Source: SAR202 cluster bacterium Io17-Chloro-G6 (GTDB lineage Bacteria > Chloroflexota > Dehalococcoidia > UBA3495). From it: a DNA stretch of 39,090 bases. Below the pieces are notes generated by a model. That model ran no database searches, was not told where the DNA came from, and was given only the letters and a program-made list of their open reading frames with translations. Both the position numbers and the translations under genes were made by a program. The stretch lies in NCBI GenBank assembly GCA_002816585.1, contig MUCT01000038.1, positions 1 through 39,090 on the forward strand, in the 5' to 3' direction. Position 1 is the stretch's first letter; each line of letters opens with the position of its first letter. Below are positions 1-8,102 of the stretch, piece after piece.

Positions 1-18
1 CGCCGGCCTTTCCTCCAT
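1..18 (-). CDS. Possible 5' end of a divergent gene running off the window (6 codons)
   Basis: Read on the minus strand, an ATG at 18-16 is preceded by GAGGAGG with a 7-nt gap, a good ribosome binding site. Only six codons (M E E R P A) lie inside the window, so no function can be given. A second ATG at 26-24 sits directly against the same purine tract and is a poorer start. An A/T-rich stretch at about 48-62 could hold the promoter. Confidence 0.3.
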
Positions 19-114
19 GAATCATCCTCCTCACCCCTAAGATGACTTCTATACTACTATTGCCACCTCGCCTCCAATCAGATGCGATTGCCCTGTCGCC
101 AGGCTCACTTTCGC

Positions 115-141
115 TTGACAACGACTTTAGCCAGCTATAAA
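115..141 (+). promoter_or_regulatory. Possible promoter TTGACA-15-TATAAA
   Basis: A perfect -35 hexamer TTGACA (115-120) is followed after 15 nt by TATAAA (136-141). The spacer is shorter than the usual 17. Transcription would start near 148, upstream of the hairpin region that ends in a T-run before the MoeB-like gene. Confidence 0.4.
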
Positions 142-171
142 CTCGATGGGTTGATGATTACAGCCAGCTAT
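129..171 (+). repeat. Direct repeat AGCCAGCTAT, two copies 33 bp apart
   Basis: The 10-mer AGCCAGCTAT occurs at 129-138 and again at 162-171. The 33-bp offset is about three helical turns, so a regulator could contact the same face of the DNA twice. The first copy overlaps the -10 element of the predicted promoter. An operator role is inference. Confidence 0.45.
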
Positions 172-178
172 CAATTGT

Positions 179-286
179 CCTGCGCTTGTACGTGTCCGCC
201 CACATAGGGGCGGGCAACAACTTCTGCACACCTGAAGCCTGCGCCCACCTGTCTAAGGAACCCCTCGGGGTAAGCGCAGGTTTTTT
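179..286 (+). ncRNA. Possible structured small RNA or leader ending in a T-run
   Basis: CCTGCGCTT (179-187) is fully complementary to AAGCGCAGG (272-280), which is followed by six T. The 9-bp closing helix would enclose two hairpins: CCGCCC/GGGCGG (196-213) and CCC/GGG with a CTCG loop (261-270). A closed multi-stem RNA with a U-tract is either a stand-alone small RNA or an attenuator for the downstream gene. I do not recognise a known family; the SAM, TPP and SRP signatures are absent. Confidence 0.35.
238..286 (+). terminator. Rho-independent terminator-like hairpin
   Basis: CCTGCGC (238-244) pairs with GCGCAGG (274-280), with a small CCC/GGG hairpin in the loop, and TTTTTT follows at 281-286. 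The same 3' strand can instead pair with 179-187, so the two pairings are mutually exclusive. Confidence 0.55.
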
Positions 287-381
287 ATTTGCGAAACCGC
301 CGGCCCAACACCCATTCGGGCCGTGGCACATCTAAACAGACGAGTCCCAGGATTCGCGGGAAAATGAGGAGGGTCCATCCA

Positions 382-1227
382 ATGGCCGAACAGCCCCTAA
401 CGCTCACGCCGGATCAAGTAAAGCGATACAGCCGCCACATCATCATGAGTGACGTCGGTAGCAAAGGTCAGCGAGCCCTGATGGGCGCCAAAGCCCTAAT
501 CATAGGCGCCGGGGGACTGGGTTCTCCATCTGCCATCTACCTGTCATTGGCCGGAGTTGGCACCGTTGGCATCGTCGACTTCGACGTTGTCGAGCTCTCA
601 AACCTACAGCGTCAGGTCTTGCACCACACCGCCGACGTGGGCCGGCCCAAGGTCCAGTCCGCCATCGACAATATCAAGTCCTACAACCCAGACGTGAACG
701 TGGTCGTGCATGAGACTCGCCTGGAGTCCGACAACGCCATGGAGATCATCGGCCAATACGACCTGGTGATCAACGGCGCCGACAACTTCGCCACCCGTTA
801 TCTGGTCAACGACGCCTGCTATCTGCTGAACAAGCCCTTGGTGGACGGCAGCATCCTTATTTTCGACGGCCAGGCCACCGTGTTCCTGCCGGGACAGGGC
901 TGCTACCGGTGCCTGTTCCCCGAGCCGCCTCCTCCTGGCATGGTTCCCAACTGCGCCGAGGCCGGCGTGCTGGGCGCTCTGACCGGTTTGGTCGGCAGCA
1001 TCCAGGCCACCGAGGCCCTGAAACATTTCTTGGGTATCGGAGAATCCCTCAGTTCCCGGTTACTACTCATCGACGCGCTAAGCATGAGCTTCCGGGAAGT
1101 ACGTCTGAAGAGAAACCCGAACTGTCCGCTGTGCGGAGACAACCCCACAGTTACCGAGTTGATCGACTACGAGGTGTTCTGCGGTATCGCGGAACCTCAC
1201 GAGCCAGCAGCGGTAGGCTCGGACTAG
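382..1227 (+). CDS. moeB: MoeB/ThiF/HesA-family sulfur-carrier adenylyltransferase
   Basis: This E1-like enzyme adenylates the C-terminal Gly-Gly of a small sulfur-carrier protein (MoaD, ThiS or CysO type) so that it can receive sulfur. The 281-residue protein has the ATP-binding GAGGLG at 42-47, the VDFDVVELSNLQRQ segment at 65-78, a conserved Cys at 191 in PNCAEAG, and zinc-binding CYRC (174-177) and CPLC (248-251). It has no C-terminal rhodanese domain, unlike MoeZ. The start at 382 is chosen because GAGGAGG (366-372) sits 9 nt upstream; an earlier TTG at 289 has no such site and adds unconserved sequence. A CysM-type gene follows, which suggests a role in cysteine synthesis, but no carrier gene lies nearby, so molybdopterin or thiamine synthesis remains possible. 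Confidence 0.88.
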   Translation: MAEQPLTLTPDQVKRYSRHIIMSDVGSKGQRALMGAKALIIGAGGLGSPSAIYLSLAGVGTVGIVDFDVVELSNLQRQVLHHTADVGRPKVQSAIDNIKSYNPDVNVVVHETRLESDNAMEIIGQYDLVINGADNFATRYLVNDACYLLNKPLVDGSILIFDGQATVFLPGQGCYRCLFPEPPPPGMVPNCAEAGVLGALTGLVGSIQATEALKHFLGIGESLSSRLLLIDALSMSFREVRLKRNPNCPLCGDNPTVTELIDYEVFCGIAEPHEPAAVGSD

Positions 1228-1238
1228 ATCAAAAATGC

Positions 1239-1268
1239 GGGGGCGTCTCACAAAACGGGCGCCCCTCT
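1239..1268 (+). terminator. Weak terminator-like hairpin between moeB and cysM
   Basis: GGGGCG (1240-1245) pairs with CGCCCC (1260-1265) and is followed only by TCTT. It may end or attenuate the moeB transcript. The T-tract is poor, so read-through into cysM is likely. Confidence 0.3.
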
Positions 1269-1350
1269 TGGCACCTGCCCTGGGCATAGAGATTGCCTTG
1301 GCCCTGGGGTAAATCCACCAGCGGGTAAATCCGCGATCGATTCGGGGTTT

Positions 1351-2301
1351 ATGGTTACTAGGCTCACCTACAAAGGCATAATCGACACCATCGGCAACAC
1401 TCCCCTCGTTGAATTACAACGCATGAGTCCCAAAGAGGGCGTGCGAATCTTCGCCAAGTTGGAAGGACAAAACCCGACCGGTAGCGTCAAAGACCGCATC
1501 GCTCTCAAGATGATTGACCAGGCGGAACGCGACGGGGAGATTTCCGCCAGCCGGACCATATTGGAGCCCACCAGCGGCAACACGGGCATCTCCTTGGCCA
1601 TGATTGGCCGGCTGAAGGGCTATAAAGTTACGGTGGTCATGCCCGAGAATGTTAGTGTCGAGCGTGTGCAGTTGCTCGAAGCCTACGGGGCCGAGATCAT
1701 CCCCTCCGACGGTTCCCGGGGCACCAATGGGGCCATCGAAGTCGCTCAGGATCTGGTCGACAAACGGGGCAGCGATTATTTCATGCTGTACCAATATGGC
1801 AACAGCGGCAACCCCAACGCGCACTACGAGACTACGGGACCGGAGATTGTCGAAGCCCTTCCTGACATCAACATGTTTGTTGCCGGCTTAGGCACCGGCG
1901 GCACCTTGATGGGCGTAGCCCGCCGCCTGAAAGAACACAACCCACACGCCAAGATTGTGGCCGTAGCGCCGGAGCCAGAGGATTTCATCTCAGGACTACG
2001 CAGCCTGGAAGATGGCTTTATACCTCCGATTCTGGACATCAATTTGCTGGATTCCCGGATGCTGGTCAGCAGTTTCGACGCCTTCTCCACCGCCAAGCGC
2101 CTTTTGGAAGAAGAGGGTATTTTCGCCGGAGTATCGTCGGGCTCGGTGGTCTATGGGGCCATACGCCAGGCAGAACGCATGGATAAGGGTGATATAGTGT
2201 GTCTCCTGGCCGATGGCGGCTGGAAGTACCTGAGCACCGCTCTCTGGACTAAGGACTACGAACAACTGGCCAAGGAATCTAAGGGCAAGATCTGGTGGTA
2301 G
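1351..2301 (+). CDS. cysM: Cysteine synthase, CysM type (PLP-dependent)
   Basis: A 316-residue fold-type-II PLP enzyme that makes cysteine from an activated serine (O-acetyl- or O-phosphoserine) and a sulfur donor. Visible signatures are the Schiff-base lysine K47 in TGSVKDR (43-49), the substrate loop TSGNTG (74-79), and a phosphate-binding GLGTGGT near residues 178-184. The length is normal for the family. The upstream neighbour activates sulfur-carrier proteins, as in the mycobacterial CysO-CysM route in which a protein thiocarboxylate donates the sulfur; that link is inference from gene order. The ribosome binding site is weak (CGGGG before the ATG). CysK-like use of free sulfide cannot be excluded from sequence alone. 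Confidence 0.88.
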   Translation: MVTRLTYKGIIDTIGNTPLVELQRMSPKEGVRIFAKLEGQNPTGSVKDRIALKMIDQAERDGEISASRTILEPTSGNTGISLAMIGRLKGYKVTVVMPENVSVERVQLLEAYGAEIIPSDGSRGTNGAIEVAQDLVDKRGSDYFMLYQYGNSGNPNAHYETTGPEIVEALPDINMFVAGLGTGGTLMGVARRLKEHNPHAKIVAVAPEPEDFISGLRSLEDGFIPPILDINLLDSRMLVSSFDAFSTAKRLLEEEGIFAGVSSGSVVYGAIRQAERMDKGDIVCLLADGGWKYLSTALWTKDYEQLAKESKGKIWW

Positions 2302-2443
2302 GCGGCAATTCGGCACCGAAACCGCTATCTTGCTAGGAGCGGGCGACTAGAGAGCGAATAACAGGCTTCTTAACGCCATTCCAGGCCAAATCCAGGGATG
2401 CTGCGTAATGGGTGTAATCGAGACTGGGGAGGTGTGGTGCAAC

Positions 2444-2473
2444 TTGAAACATCAGCCGTGGCGATGCTATACT
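2444..2473 (+). promoter_or_regulatory. Promoter of the nusA operon, TTGAAA-18-TATACT
   Basis: TTGAAA at 2444-2449 and TATACT at 2468-2473, spaced by 18 nt, form a good sigma-70-type promoter. Transcription would begin near 2480, leaving a leader of about 95 nt before nusA. The upstream cysM-nusA gap holds no gene; rimP, commonly found before nusA, is not there. Confidence 0.7.
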
Positions 2474-2574
2474 GGCTCTACATATAGACCTTCCTTAGAG
2501 AGCGGGATTTAACGCGCTTTCTTGCTGATGGAGACAGATGTTTTCCGTCTGGGATTCGGGAGGGGTTGGTAGCA

Positions 2575-4188
2575 ATGAAAAGCGATTTTTTGATAGCGTT
2601 GACCCAGTTGGCAGCCGAGCGGCATCTGCCTCGAGAGCAAGTACTCGGGGCGATCGAAGTCGCGTTGGCGTCGGCCTTTAAGAAAGACAACCCAGCTTCG
2701 GGCCAAAACATATCTGTGACGCTCAATCCCAACACCGGGGATGTGAACGTTTTTGCGCTGAAGACGGTGGTGGAAACGGTTGAGGACTCCGATAAAGAAA
2801 TTACGGTCGCGGATGCCCAGAGCATCAAGAAGGGCGCCGAGATCGGTGACGAGGTCGCTGCCGCCGAGCCGCTGCCCCACAACGCGAGCCGTATAGCAGC
2901 CCAAACGGCCAAGCAGGTGGTGTTGCAACGCCTGCGGGAAGCGGAACGGGACCTGCTATATCAGGAGTTCCAGCAGCATGAGGGAGACATTGTCTCCGGT
3001 GTGATTGAACAGGCCGAAGCCGGCCGCACCATCACGTTGGACTTGGGCCGTGCGCAGGCCGTATTGCCCTACGAAGAACAGGTCTCCACGGAACGCTACC
3101 GGAAGGGACAACGCACCAAGGTGTTCTTGATTAGTGTGCGGAGCACGCCCAAAGGACCGGAGATTCTGGTCTCCAGAAGCCACAAGAACATGCTCAAGCG
3201 GCTATTCGAAATCGAGATGCCTGAGGTCTACAACGGCGTGGTCGAGATTAAGGCCATTGCCCGCGAAGCCGGTCTCCGCAGTAAAGTCGCCGTGACCGCC
3301 ACCCAGCCGGGTATTGATCCGGTGGGTTCCTGTATCGGCATCCGTGGCAACCGGATTCAGAGTATCGTAAACGAACTTCAAGGCGAGAAGATTGACATCG
3401 TATCGTGGGATGATGAGCCCAAGGCTTTCATCTCCAACGCTCTCAGCCCATCGGAACCGGTCCATGTGGAACTGCTGGAACAAGACCAGACCGCCATCGT
3501 CGTAGTGCCGGACCGGCAACTCTCTCTGGCCATCGGAAAAGAAGGCCAAAATACCCGGTTGGCCGCCCGTTTGACCGGCTGGAGACTGGACATCAAAGGC
3601 ATGACCGAATGGGAAGAGATCAAGGAGATGGCCCTGGCCACCGCTGCCTTAGAAGCGGAAATTGCCGAAGAGCCGGCGGTAGCAGCCGAAGTCGCCGCCG
3701 AGGCCGTAGAAGAAGCAATCGCCATCGTGGAGGAAGCTCAGGCCGTGCCCGCCCAAGAAACGGTCGCTGAAGTATTGGAACCTGCAGCGGTCGAATCAAC
3801 GGACGCAATCCCTATAGAAGAAACTGACGAGGACAGCATCCTCGAGGCCCTGATCCTGGAAGAGGAAGAACAGGTGCCCGCACCTGTAGAGACTGCGAGC
3901 GTCGAGAGCCTCAGTGTCGAAGACCTCGGCGCTTTCACTCTGGATGACGTCGAGTTGTCTGATGACGACGAAGACGAGGACGAAGATCAAGAGGATGGGG
4001 ACATGGGCGAGATGACGGACCTGCCAGTCTTGATTCCCGACGCCGGTAAAATTCGCTTTGCCGAGGACATCGTTGAAGACTTCCGGGGTGGTGGCAGGCG
4101 CCGGCGGGGTGGTGGAGCCCGGGGTGGTGCGCGCGGTGGTGGCGGGGCCCGCCGGGGAGGCGGGGCAGCGGCCAGCGGGGGACGCTAA
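2575..4188 (+). CDS. nusA: Transcription termination/antitermination factor NusA
   Basis: NusA binds RNA polymerase and nascent RNA and controls pausing, termination and rRNA antitermination. The N-terminal polymerase-binding domain covers about residues 1-125, followed by S1 (about 135-200) and two KH domains with GIRGNR and the GKEGQN motif, ending near 345. After this comes a long acidic Ala/Glu-rich stretch (about 350-495, including a run of Asp/Glu) and a Gly/Arg-rich tail over the last ~35 residues, which most NusA proteins lack. The start at 2575 follows GGGAGGGG (2558-2565) by 9 nt; a TTG at 2566 directly touching that site was rejected. It is the first gene of nusA-ylxR-infB-rbfA-truB. 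Confidence 0.95.
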   Translation: MKSDFLIALTQLAAERHLPREQVLGAIEVALASAFKKDNPASGQNISVTLNPNTGDVNVFALKTVVETVEDSDKEITVADAQSIKKGAEIGDEVAAAEPLPHNASRIAAQTAKQVVLQRLREAERDLLYQEFQQHEGDIVSGVIEQAEAGRTITLDLGRAQAVLPYEEQVSTERYRKGQRTKVFLISVRSTPKGPEILVSRSHKNMLKRLFEIEMPEVYNGVVEIKAIAREAGLRSKVAVTATQPGIDPVGSCIGIRGNRIQSIVNELQGEKIDIVSWDDEPKAFISNALSPSEPVHVELLEQDQTAIVVVPDRQLSLAIGKEGQNTRLAARLTGWRLDIKGMTEWEEIKEMALATAALEAEIAEEPAVAAEVAAEAVEEAIAIVEEAQAVPAQETVAEVLEPAAVESTDAIPIEETDEDSILEALILEEEEQVPAPVETASVESLSVEDLGAFTLDDVELSDDDEDEDEDQEDGDMGEMTDLPVLIPDAGKIRFAEDIVEDFRGGGRRRRGGGARGGARGGGGARRGGGAAASGGR

Positions 4189-4260
4189 ATCCTCGCTGGA
4201 CGGTTCTCAACTTGGAGCCTTCTTTCGAAGGTTCATGGGAACTACCCTGGAGGATTGGAT

Positions 4261-4569
4261 TTGCCAAAGAGGCGACACATCCCCGAACGCAGTTGCGTAG
4301 CTTGTGGCAAAAAGATGGCTAAATCGCAACTGGTCCGGGTCGTCCGGTCCGCGCAGGGTTCAGTCGCCGTCGATGCCACCGGGCGGGCGCCAGGCAGGGG
4401 AGCCTACCTTTGCCGGACTCCTGACTGTTGGGACCGCGCAGTTGCCAAAGGGACTCTAGGACGTAGTCTCGGCCAGGAGATTGCTCCCCAAGACTTGGAA
4501 CAGGTTCGGACCTATTGCCAAGAGAACTTCGCCCCACCGACTGCCGGGCACTTATCTTTAGATTCTTAA
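4261..4569 (+). CDS. ylxR: YlxR/RnpM family RNA-binding protein (DUF448)
   Basis: A small basic protein of about 102 residues, almost always encoded between nusA and infB; the B. subtilis homologue modulates RNase P. The N-terminal half carries the family pattern RHIPERSCVACGKK with Cys12 and Cys15, then GRAPGRGAYLC, which is typical of YlxR. The start is not ATG: GGAGGA (4249-4254) is 6 nt before TTG at 4261, whereas TTG at 4255 touches it directly. It lies 72 nt after nusA and 11 nt before infB, so it is translated from the same message. Confidence 0.88.
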   Translation: MPKRRHIPERSCVACGKKMAKSQLVRVVRSAQGSVAVDATGRAPGRGAYLCRTPDCWDRAVAKGTLGRSLGQEIAPQDLEQVRTYCQENFAPPTAGHLSLDS

Positions 4570-4580
4570 TGGATGTGTAA

Positions 4581-6416
4581 ATGACTTCTGACGGACGAAC
4601 AACAGCAGTAGACGACGCCGGTAACGACACCAGACCCCGCCGGACATCGGAGCGACGGGCACAGTCTCGTGCCCTAGTATTGCCAGAAACGATGACAGTC
4701 CAGTACCTGGCGGAAGTCCTGGACCAAAATCCAATAGATGTGATCAAGCAATTGATGCGCAACGGGATCATGGCGTCCATGAACCAAGTGGTTGACTATC
4801 AGGTCGCCACTCTGGTGACAACTGCTTTGGGCATCCGCAGCAGCATGGCCGAGCAGGCCACAGCAGCAAAAGACCCGGCTGCCGCTGGAGCCAGCTTAGA
4901 CGATGAAGCTTCTCTGAGCATCCGCCCGCCGGTGATCACTATCCTGGGCCACGTAGACCATGGCAAAACGTCATTACTAGACTCCATCAAGAAAACCAAA
5001 GTTGCCGACGAAGAAGTTGGCGGCATCACTCAGCACATCGGGGCCTACCAAGTAGAATCCAATGGTCACCCCATTACGTTCCTGGATACGCCGGGCCACG
5101 CTGCATTCACGGCAATCCGGGCCAGGGGAGCGCGGGTGACCGATATAGCAGTGTTGGTCGTCGCGGCCGACGACGGCCTCATGCCCCAGACGCTGGAAGC
5201 CATCAACCACGCCAAGGCGGCGGATGTGCCCATCGTTGTCGCGATCAACAAGATGGACCTGCCAGGCGCGGACCCCGAGAGAGTAAAGAGGCAACTCAGC
5301 GAACAGGAACTTCTGGTTGAGGACTGGGGCGGCGATGTCATATCCGTAGATGTCTCGGCCAAAACCGGGGACGGCATCGACGACCTGCTGGAGAACCTGC
5401 TCTTGGTAGCAGAGATTGCCGAACTCAAGGCCAACCCAGACAAACCCGCTCAAGGAACTGTGATTGAAGCCAAACTAGACCGCAAGCGCGGACCGAGCGC
5501 CACTATCCTGGTGCAGGACGGCACGCTAAACATCGGCGATTTCATTGTCGCCGGCAGCGCATCCGGACGCGTCAAGGCGATGACCGATGACAATGGGAAA
5601 TCCCTACAGCACGTTTTGCCGGGCACCCCAGTCGAAATTCTGGGATTCGGCTCACTACCCGAAGCCGGCGACCTGCTTAAGACCACCTCCAGCGAGCGGG
5701 AGGCCCGCTCCATCGCCGATGGCGCAGCCAAGGCCATCGGCAGTCAGTCCAGTTACACCCGCCCCCTGACCTTGGAAGAAGTCGTCAACCAAGTGGATAG
5801 CGACGAGGTCAAAGAGTTGAACCTGGTGGTTAAGGCCGACGTCCAAGGCAGCGTGGAGGCAGTCCGAGGCGCGTTAGAGCGGTTGGTCGACGAAGACGCC
5901 AAAGTACGGATTCTACACACCGGCAGCGGCGCAGTCACAGAATCAGACATTCTCTTGGCCAGCGCCTCTGAAGCGATCGTGATCAGCTTCTCCATCGGGG
6001 CCGAGCCCAGCGCCGAACGGCTGGCCGATCGAATGGGCGTAGAGATTCGCCATTACAACATCATCTACCAGTTGATCGACGACGTCGAACTGGCGCTACA
6101 CGGCATGCTAGACCCCGTCTACACTGACGTTATCGTTGGCCGGGCAGAAGTTAGGGAGATATTCGAAGGCCGCCGCGGCACCCAGATTGCTGGTTGCCGC
6201 GTCTCGGAAGGCCGCATCATTCGGAACGGCGACGTGCGAGTGATGCGAAACGGCGCCGCAGTGAATGAAGGTGTCATCAGCAGCCTGCGTCATTTTCGCG
6301 ACGAAGTGAATGAGATGAACGCCGGCACTGAATGCGGTATCGTAATCCAAGGCTTCAACGATTTCGAAGAAGGCGACATTTTGGAAGTCCACCGTCAGGA
6401 GCGGGGACGGCGCTAA
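4581..6416 (+). CDS. infB: Translation initiation factor IF-2
   Basis: This GTPase brings initiator tRNA to the 30S subunit and promotes subunit joining. The 611-residue protein is a short form: a basic N-terminus of about 35 residues, a single IF2_N domain (about 36-85), then the G domain with GHVDHGKT (123-130), DTPGH (169-173) and NKMD (223-226), followed by domains II, III and IV. The long N-terminal extensions of enterobacterial IF2 are absent. It sits 11 nt downstream of ylxR and 63 nt upstream of rbfA. The ATG has only a weak purine stretch in front, suggesting coupling to ylxR translation. Confidence 0.97.
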   Translation: MTSDGRTTAVDDAGNDTRPRRTSERRAQSRALVLPETMTVQYLAEVLDQNPIDVIKQLMRNGIMASMNQVVDYQVATLVTTALGIRSSMAEQATAAKDPAAAGASLDDEASLSIRPPVITILGHVDHGKTSLLDSIKKTKVADEEVGGITQHIGAYQVESNGHPITFLDTPGHAAFTAIRARGARVTDIAVLVVAADDGLMPQTLEAINHAKAADVPIVVAINKMDLPGADPERVKRQLSEQELLVEDWGGDVISVDVSAKTGDGIDDLLENLLLVAEIAELKANPDKPAQGTVIEAKLDRKRGPSATILVQDGTLNIGDFIVAGSASGRVKAMTDDNGKSLQHVLPGTPVEILGFGSLPEAGDLLKTTSSEREARSIADGAAKAIGSQSSYTRPLTLEEVVNQVDSDEVKELNLVVKADVQGSVEAVRGALERLVDEDAKVRILHTGSGAVTESDILLASASEAIVISFSIGAEPSAERLADRMGVEIRHYNIIYQLIDDVELALHGMLDPVYTDVIVGRAEVREIFEGRRGTQIAGCRVSEGRIIRNGDVRVMRNGAAVNEGVISSLRHFRDEVNEMNAGTECGIVIQGFNDFEEGDILEVHRQERGRR

Positions 6417-6479
6417 GCCGTCCCCTTCCGGCAGGGCTCCACTTCCCGGCATCTTCAACGCCCATAAGGTATACGCGCC

Positions 6480-6875
6480 ATGTCCCGACGCACCGACCGT
6501 GTCAACGAACAGTTGCGCGAAGAGATTAGCACGCTCCTCGCCCGTCAAATAAACGACCCCCGCCTTAACGGCGTGATCAGCATCACCCGCGTCGTCACCA
6601 GCGGCGACCTGCGCAGCGCCAGGGTCTTCATCAGCGTCATGGGCGGCCAGGCAACAAAGAAAGAGGCCCTGGAAGGCATACAATCAGCCGCCACCTTTCT
6701 GCGCCGGGAACTACGCGACCGCATCAACATGAAGCACACCCCCTTCTTGACCTACGAACTCGATAGTTCACTGGACGAAGCCGACCAGGTTCTTCGGCTA
6801 ATGAACCAGATCAAAACCGATGAACCAGGTCTCGAATCGCCCAACGTCAATGCGCCCCACGCCTCTGGAAGCTAA
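6480..6875 (+). CDS. rbfA: Ribosome-binding factor A
   Basis: RbfA is a KH-fold 30S maturation factor that binds pre-16S rRNA and assists late assembly. The 131-residue product begins SRRTDRVNEQLREEIS and shows the family core with RLNGVISITRVVTSGDL, the ARVFISVMG strand, and the FLRRELRDRINMKHTP helix followed by LTYELDSSLDEADQV. The C-terminal ~20 residues after QIKTDEPG look disordered. The stop codon is one base before the truB start, so the two genes are tightly linked. Confidence 0.94.
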   Translation: MSRRTDRVNEQLREEISTLLARQINDPRLNGVISITRVVTSGDLRSARVFISVMGGQATKKEALEGIQSAATFLRRELRDRINMKHTPFLTYELDSSLDEADQVLRLMNQIKTDEPGLESPNVNAPHASGS

Positions 6876-6876
6876 C

Positions 6877-7845
6877 ATGGCCAAAGCGCGAAACAACAAT
6901 GGGCCGCCCGCGGTCAACGGGTTCATCAACTTGTTTAAGCCGCCCGGCATAACCTCGATGGACGCCCTGCGTCAGATCAAGCGAATCACCGGGCAGCGCC
7001 GGAAGGTAGGTCACGGTGGCACAATGGACCCGTTGGCGCGGGGAGTGCTACCAGTATGTTTCGGACAGGCAACCCGGCTGATGGACCACATTACCGGCGG
7101 TGTAAAAATTTACCGCATGGATATCACTTTGGGTGTCACTACAACCACTTACGACGCAGAAGGAGAAGTGGTGAAAACCGGGGACTGCCAAAACCTAACT
7201 CTGGCTATGGTTGAAGATAGTCTACGGCCTTGGACCGGCGTGGTGCAGCAGACGCCCCCCATGTATAGCGCCATCAAAATAGACGGGAAGAGGCTATACA
7301 AGTTGGCCCGCGCCGGGGTAGAGGTGGAGCGTGAGCCCCGGCCGGTGGAAATCCACAGTATCGAGATCAAGGAGTTCGATCCGCCCAAATTGACCCTAGA
7401 AGTTGAGTGCGGCCGCGGCACCTATATGCGATCTCTGGCCCACGACGTCGGAGAAGACTTGGGATGCGGCGGCCACGTGACCGACCTGGTGCGTCGGTTA
7501 TGCGGCGGTTTCCCGGCGGAGGAATCCGTGACCCTCGAACAACTTGAGGCAGCAGGTGACGGGCCGGATGGCTGGCAGAAGCATCTCTTTCCAGTTGACT
7601 GGGTATTGAGAGGACTTGGGAGTATCACCCTGGGTCAACAGGCCGCAGACCACCTGCGCCACGGCCAAGCGGTGACTCTGGGCCGGCCCGAACTCGAAGC
7701 AGGATATCTGGAGCAGTACCGCGCCTACGATTCCGAAGGAGTCTTCTTGGGACTAGTCCGCCACGACCGGCCCACCAACTCCTGGCAACCGGAAAAAGTA
7801 TTTCAAACGGACTCTCCTTCTCCCTACGCCCCCGCCTCAGTTTAG
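6877..7845 (+). CDS. truB: tRNA pseudouridine-55 synthase TruB
   Basis: TruB converts U55 of the T-loop of tRNAs to pseudouridine. The protein has 323 residues with KPPGITSMDAL (21-31), the catalytic Asp51 in GGTMDPLARGVLPV, and the RGTYMRSLAHDVGEDLG segment. The C-terminal extension (about 240-310) is PUA-like. An earlier in-frame ATG at 6820 lies inside rbfA and would add 19 unconserved residues; ATG 6877, one base after the rbfA stop, matches family N-termini. It is the last gene of the nusA operon. Confidence 0.95.
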   Translation: MAKARNNNGPPAVNGFINLFKPPGITSMDALRQIKRITGQRRKVGHGGTMDPLARGVLPVCFGQATRLMDHITGGVKIYRMDITLGVTTTTYDAEGEVVKTGDCQNLTLAMVEDSLRPWTGVVQQTPPMYSAIKIDGKRLYKLARAGVEVEREPRPVEIHSIEIKEFDPPKLTLEVECGRGTYMRSLAHDVGEDLGCGGHVTDLVRRLCGGFPAEESVTLEQLEAAGDGPDGWQKHLFPVDWVLRGLGSITLGQQAADHLRHGQAVTLGRPELEAGYLEQYRAYDSEGVFLGLVRHDRPTNSWQPEKVFQTDSPSPYAPASV

Positions 7846-7849
7846 GTCG

Positions 7850-7881
7850 GCATAGCCCGGTTTTTCCGGCATCCACTATGC
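7850..7881 (+). terminator. Possible hairpin after truB
   Basis: GCATAG (7850-7855) pairs with CTATGC (7876-7881), and inside it CCGG-TTTTT-CCGG (7857-7869) can form a second helix. There is no T-run after the structure, so a terminator role is only plausible. Confidence 0.3.
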
Positions 7882-7961
7882 TGACTAAGTTCAACAGCGG
7901 ATTCCCGTCCCGGCCCTTCGGTCATTTTTGACGATAATAGCGGGAAGACCATATCAATTCG

Positions 7962-8006
7962 ATACAATTGGCCCCTTTTTCTTGACAATCCCCATTCGAA
8001 TTGTAT
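7962..8006. repeat. Inverted repeat ATACAATT / AATTGTAT flanking a promoter
   Basis: ATACAATT (7962-7969) and AATTGTAT (7999-8006) are perfect inverted copies. The left arm lies upstream of the -35 element and the right arm overlaps the -10 element of the promoter at 7982-8009, an arrangement expected of a repressor operator. No regulator has been identified. Confidence 0.4.
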
Positions 8007-8009
8007 AGT
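7982..8009 (+). promoter_or_regulatory. Promoter TTGACA-16-TATAGT before the DUF5679 gene
   Basis: A perfect -35 box TTGACA (7982-7987) and TATAGT (8004-8009) are separated by 16 nt. The predicted start near 8016 leaves an 86-nt leader before the ATG at 8103. A second TTGACA at 8012 has no matching -10. Confidence 0.65.
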
Positions 8010-8102
8010 TATTGACATTACGTTAACCGAACCGCTGACTGTGTTTCGTAACCTCATATTTGGACACGGCGACCGTAACGAAACGTTTGGGGGGGTAAAC
8101 TA

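Noticed and set aside
1228..1350. Possible SAM or other sulfur riboswitch before cysM
   Set aside because: Only a simple GC hairpin is present; no conserved riboswitch core was recognised.
8012..8017. Second TTGACA as an additional promoter
   Set aside because: No -10-like sequence lies at a suitable distance downstream.
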